From Komagataeibacter sp. FXV3 (lineage in GTDB: Bacteria; Pseudomonadota; Alphaproteobacteria; Acetobacterales; Acetobacteraceae), in contig NZ_VWPI01000018.1 of assembly GCF_015155755.1 (NCBI RefSeq), forward strand, positions 1 through 64,000: a stretch of 64,000 nt of DNA, given 5' to 3'. The notes beneath the pieces were generated by a model, which had not been told where the DNA came from, searched no databases, and worked only from the letters and a program-made list of their open reading frames with translations. This document shows positions 63,552-64,000 of the stretch, one piece after another. A program made the position numbers and the translations under genes. Every line of letters starts with the position of its first letter. Positions within the stretch are counted from its first letter, which is position 1.

Positions 63552-64000
63552 ATGACCAAAGCCCCTGACCGCGTATCCGATACCCCCGTGGACCGCCTGA
63601 TCCTTGATCGCTGGTCCCCGCGTGCCTTTACGCCCGCCCCGATTGATGAAGCGACGCTGCTGTCCTTCCTTGATGCCGGACGGTGGGCGCCATCCGCCTA
63701 TAACGCGCAGCCGTGGCGCTTCATTTACGCCCGCAGGGATACGCCGGACTGGGAGCGTTTCCTGTCATGGCTGATCCCGTTCAACCATGCCTGGGCGCAG
63801 AATGCGTCGGCGCTGGTCTATGTTGCATCCCACACCGTGACCGGTGGTGGTGCTGCCGAACCCGTGCCCGCACCTACCCATTCATTCGATGCGGGTGCCG
63901 CAACGGTGCTGGTGCAGCTCCAGCTCAGCAAGGCGGGATGGGCGGCCCATCCCATCAGCGGGTTTGACCATAGACAGGCGCGTTCCGGCCTGGAACTGCC
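63552..64000 (+). CDS. Nitroreductase family protein (partial, runs off the right edge)
   Basis: The first 149 residues are present, with the frame open to the window end. It resembles FMN-dependent nitroreductases: RWSPRAFTPAPIDEATLLSF near residues 20-40 and DAGRWAPSAYNAQPWRFIYA (from residue 43), with the Arg and Ser-x-Asn-x-Gln-Pro-Trp pattern of the flavin site. A later section, LVQLQLSKAGWAAHPISGFD, fits the second half of the fold. It follows the SsuCB-like genes and could reduce an imported compound or supply reduced flavin, but that is inference. Confidence 0.85.
   Translation, partial: MTKAPDRVSDTPVDRLILDRWSPRAFTPAPIDEATLLSFLDAGRWAPSAYNAQPWRFIYARRDTPDWERFLSWLIPFNHAWAQNASALVYVASHTVTGGGAAEPVPAPTHSFDAGAATVLVQLQLSKAGWAAHPISGFDHRQARSGLEL

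Noticed and set aside
1-64000. tRNA, rRNA or prophage genes
   Set aside because: No T-loop-like GGTTCGAATCC segments in tRNA context, no rRNA signatures and no phage structural or integrase-type proteins were found.

Overview
The window is about 64 kb of high-GC DNA with dense protein genes and no rRNA, tRNA or CRISPR array that I could see. The gene set suggests an acetic acid bacterium (Acetobacteraceae, most like Komagataeibacter or Gluconacetobacter). It includes an OprB-type sugar porin, two type II NADH dehydrogenases, an NAD(P)-dependent aldehyde dehydrogenase, an FAD-type D-lactate dehydrogenase, a glycerol operon extended with gluconeogenic enzymes, and many efflux pumps. The taxonomic call is inference from gene content, not from a marker gene.

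Layout. 0-6 kb: a cold-shock gene, an iron-uptake pair (TonB receptor plus PiuC-type hydroxylase) behind a Fur-like site, and an OprB porin. 6-14 kb: a PhoR-like kinase, a 2-oxoglutarate/Fe(II) oxygenase, a LysR gene divergent from malic enzyme, and a FUSC exporter. 13.6-19 kb: an EmrAB-type pump with its outer-membrane factor and a divergent LysR regulator. 19-22 kb: a D-alanine module (dadA, dadX, Lrp-type regulator). 22-30 kb: a glycerol regulon (glpF divergent from glpD-glpK-glpX-fba-glpR) with two near-perfect GlpR operators, then an SDR gene. 30.9-42.2 kb: two close NDH-2 paralogues flanking metQNI plus an Rrf2 gene, a long gene-poor stretch, an alginate-export-type porin and an aldehyde dehydrogenase. 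42-51 kb: a TetR gene, a YhiI/RbbA/YhhJ-type ABC exporter with an outer-membrane lipoprotein and divergent TetR, then bacterioferritin behind a Fur-like box. 51.5-60 kb: an AEC transporter and a phosphorus block (PPK2, Pit, pstCAB-phoU) with two opposed Pho-box-like sites. 60-64 kb: D-lactate dehydrogenase, an SsuCB-like ABC transporter and the start of a nitroreductase.

The most unusual feature is a dispersed family of intergenic palindromic elements, with ten recognisable copies. Each core reads as an outer stem (AAGTTTTTGGTG / CACCAAAAACTT) enclosing one or two hairpins, so a cloverleaf can be drawn. The clearest copy (38342-38503) has perfect 15-bp terminal inverted repeats and 3-bp flanking direct repeats, like a MITE. 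Six of the ten convergent gene junctions in the window carry a copy, which suggests use as bidirectional terminators.

Functional links. GlpF/K/D feed glycerol to dihydroxyacetone phosphate, and Fba plus GlpX carry triose phosphates to fructose 6-phosphate, so the operon encodes most of a glycerol-to-hexose route under GlpR. The phosphorus block combines low- and high-affinity uptake with polyphosphate chemistry, but lacks pstS and phoB within the window.
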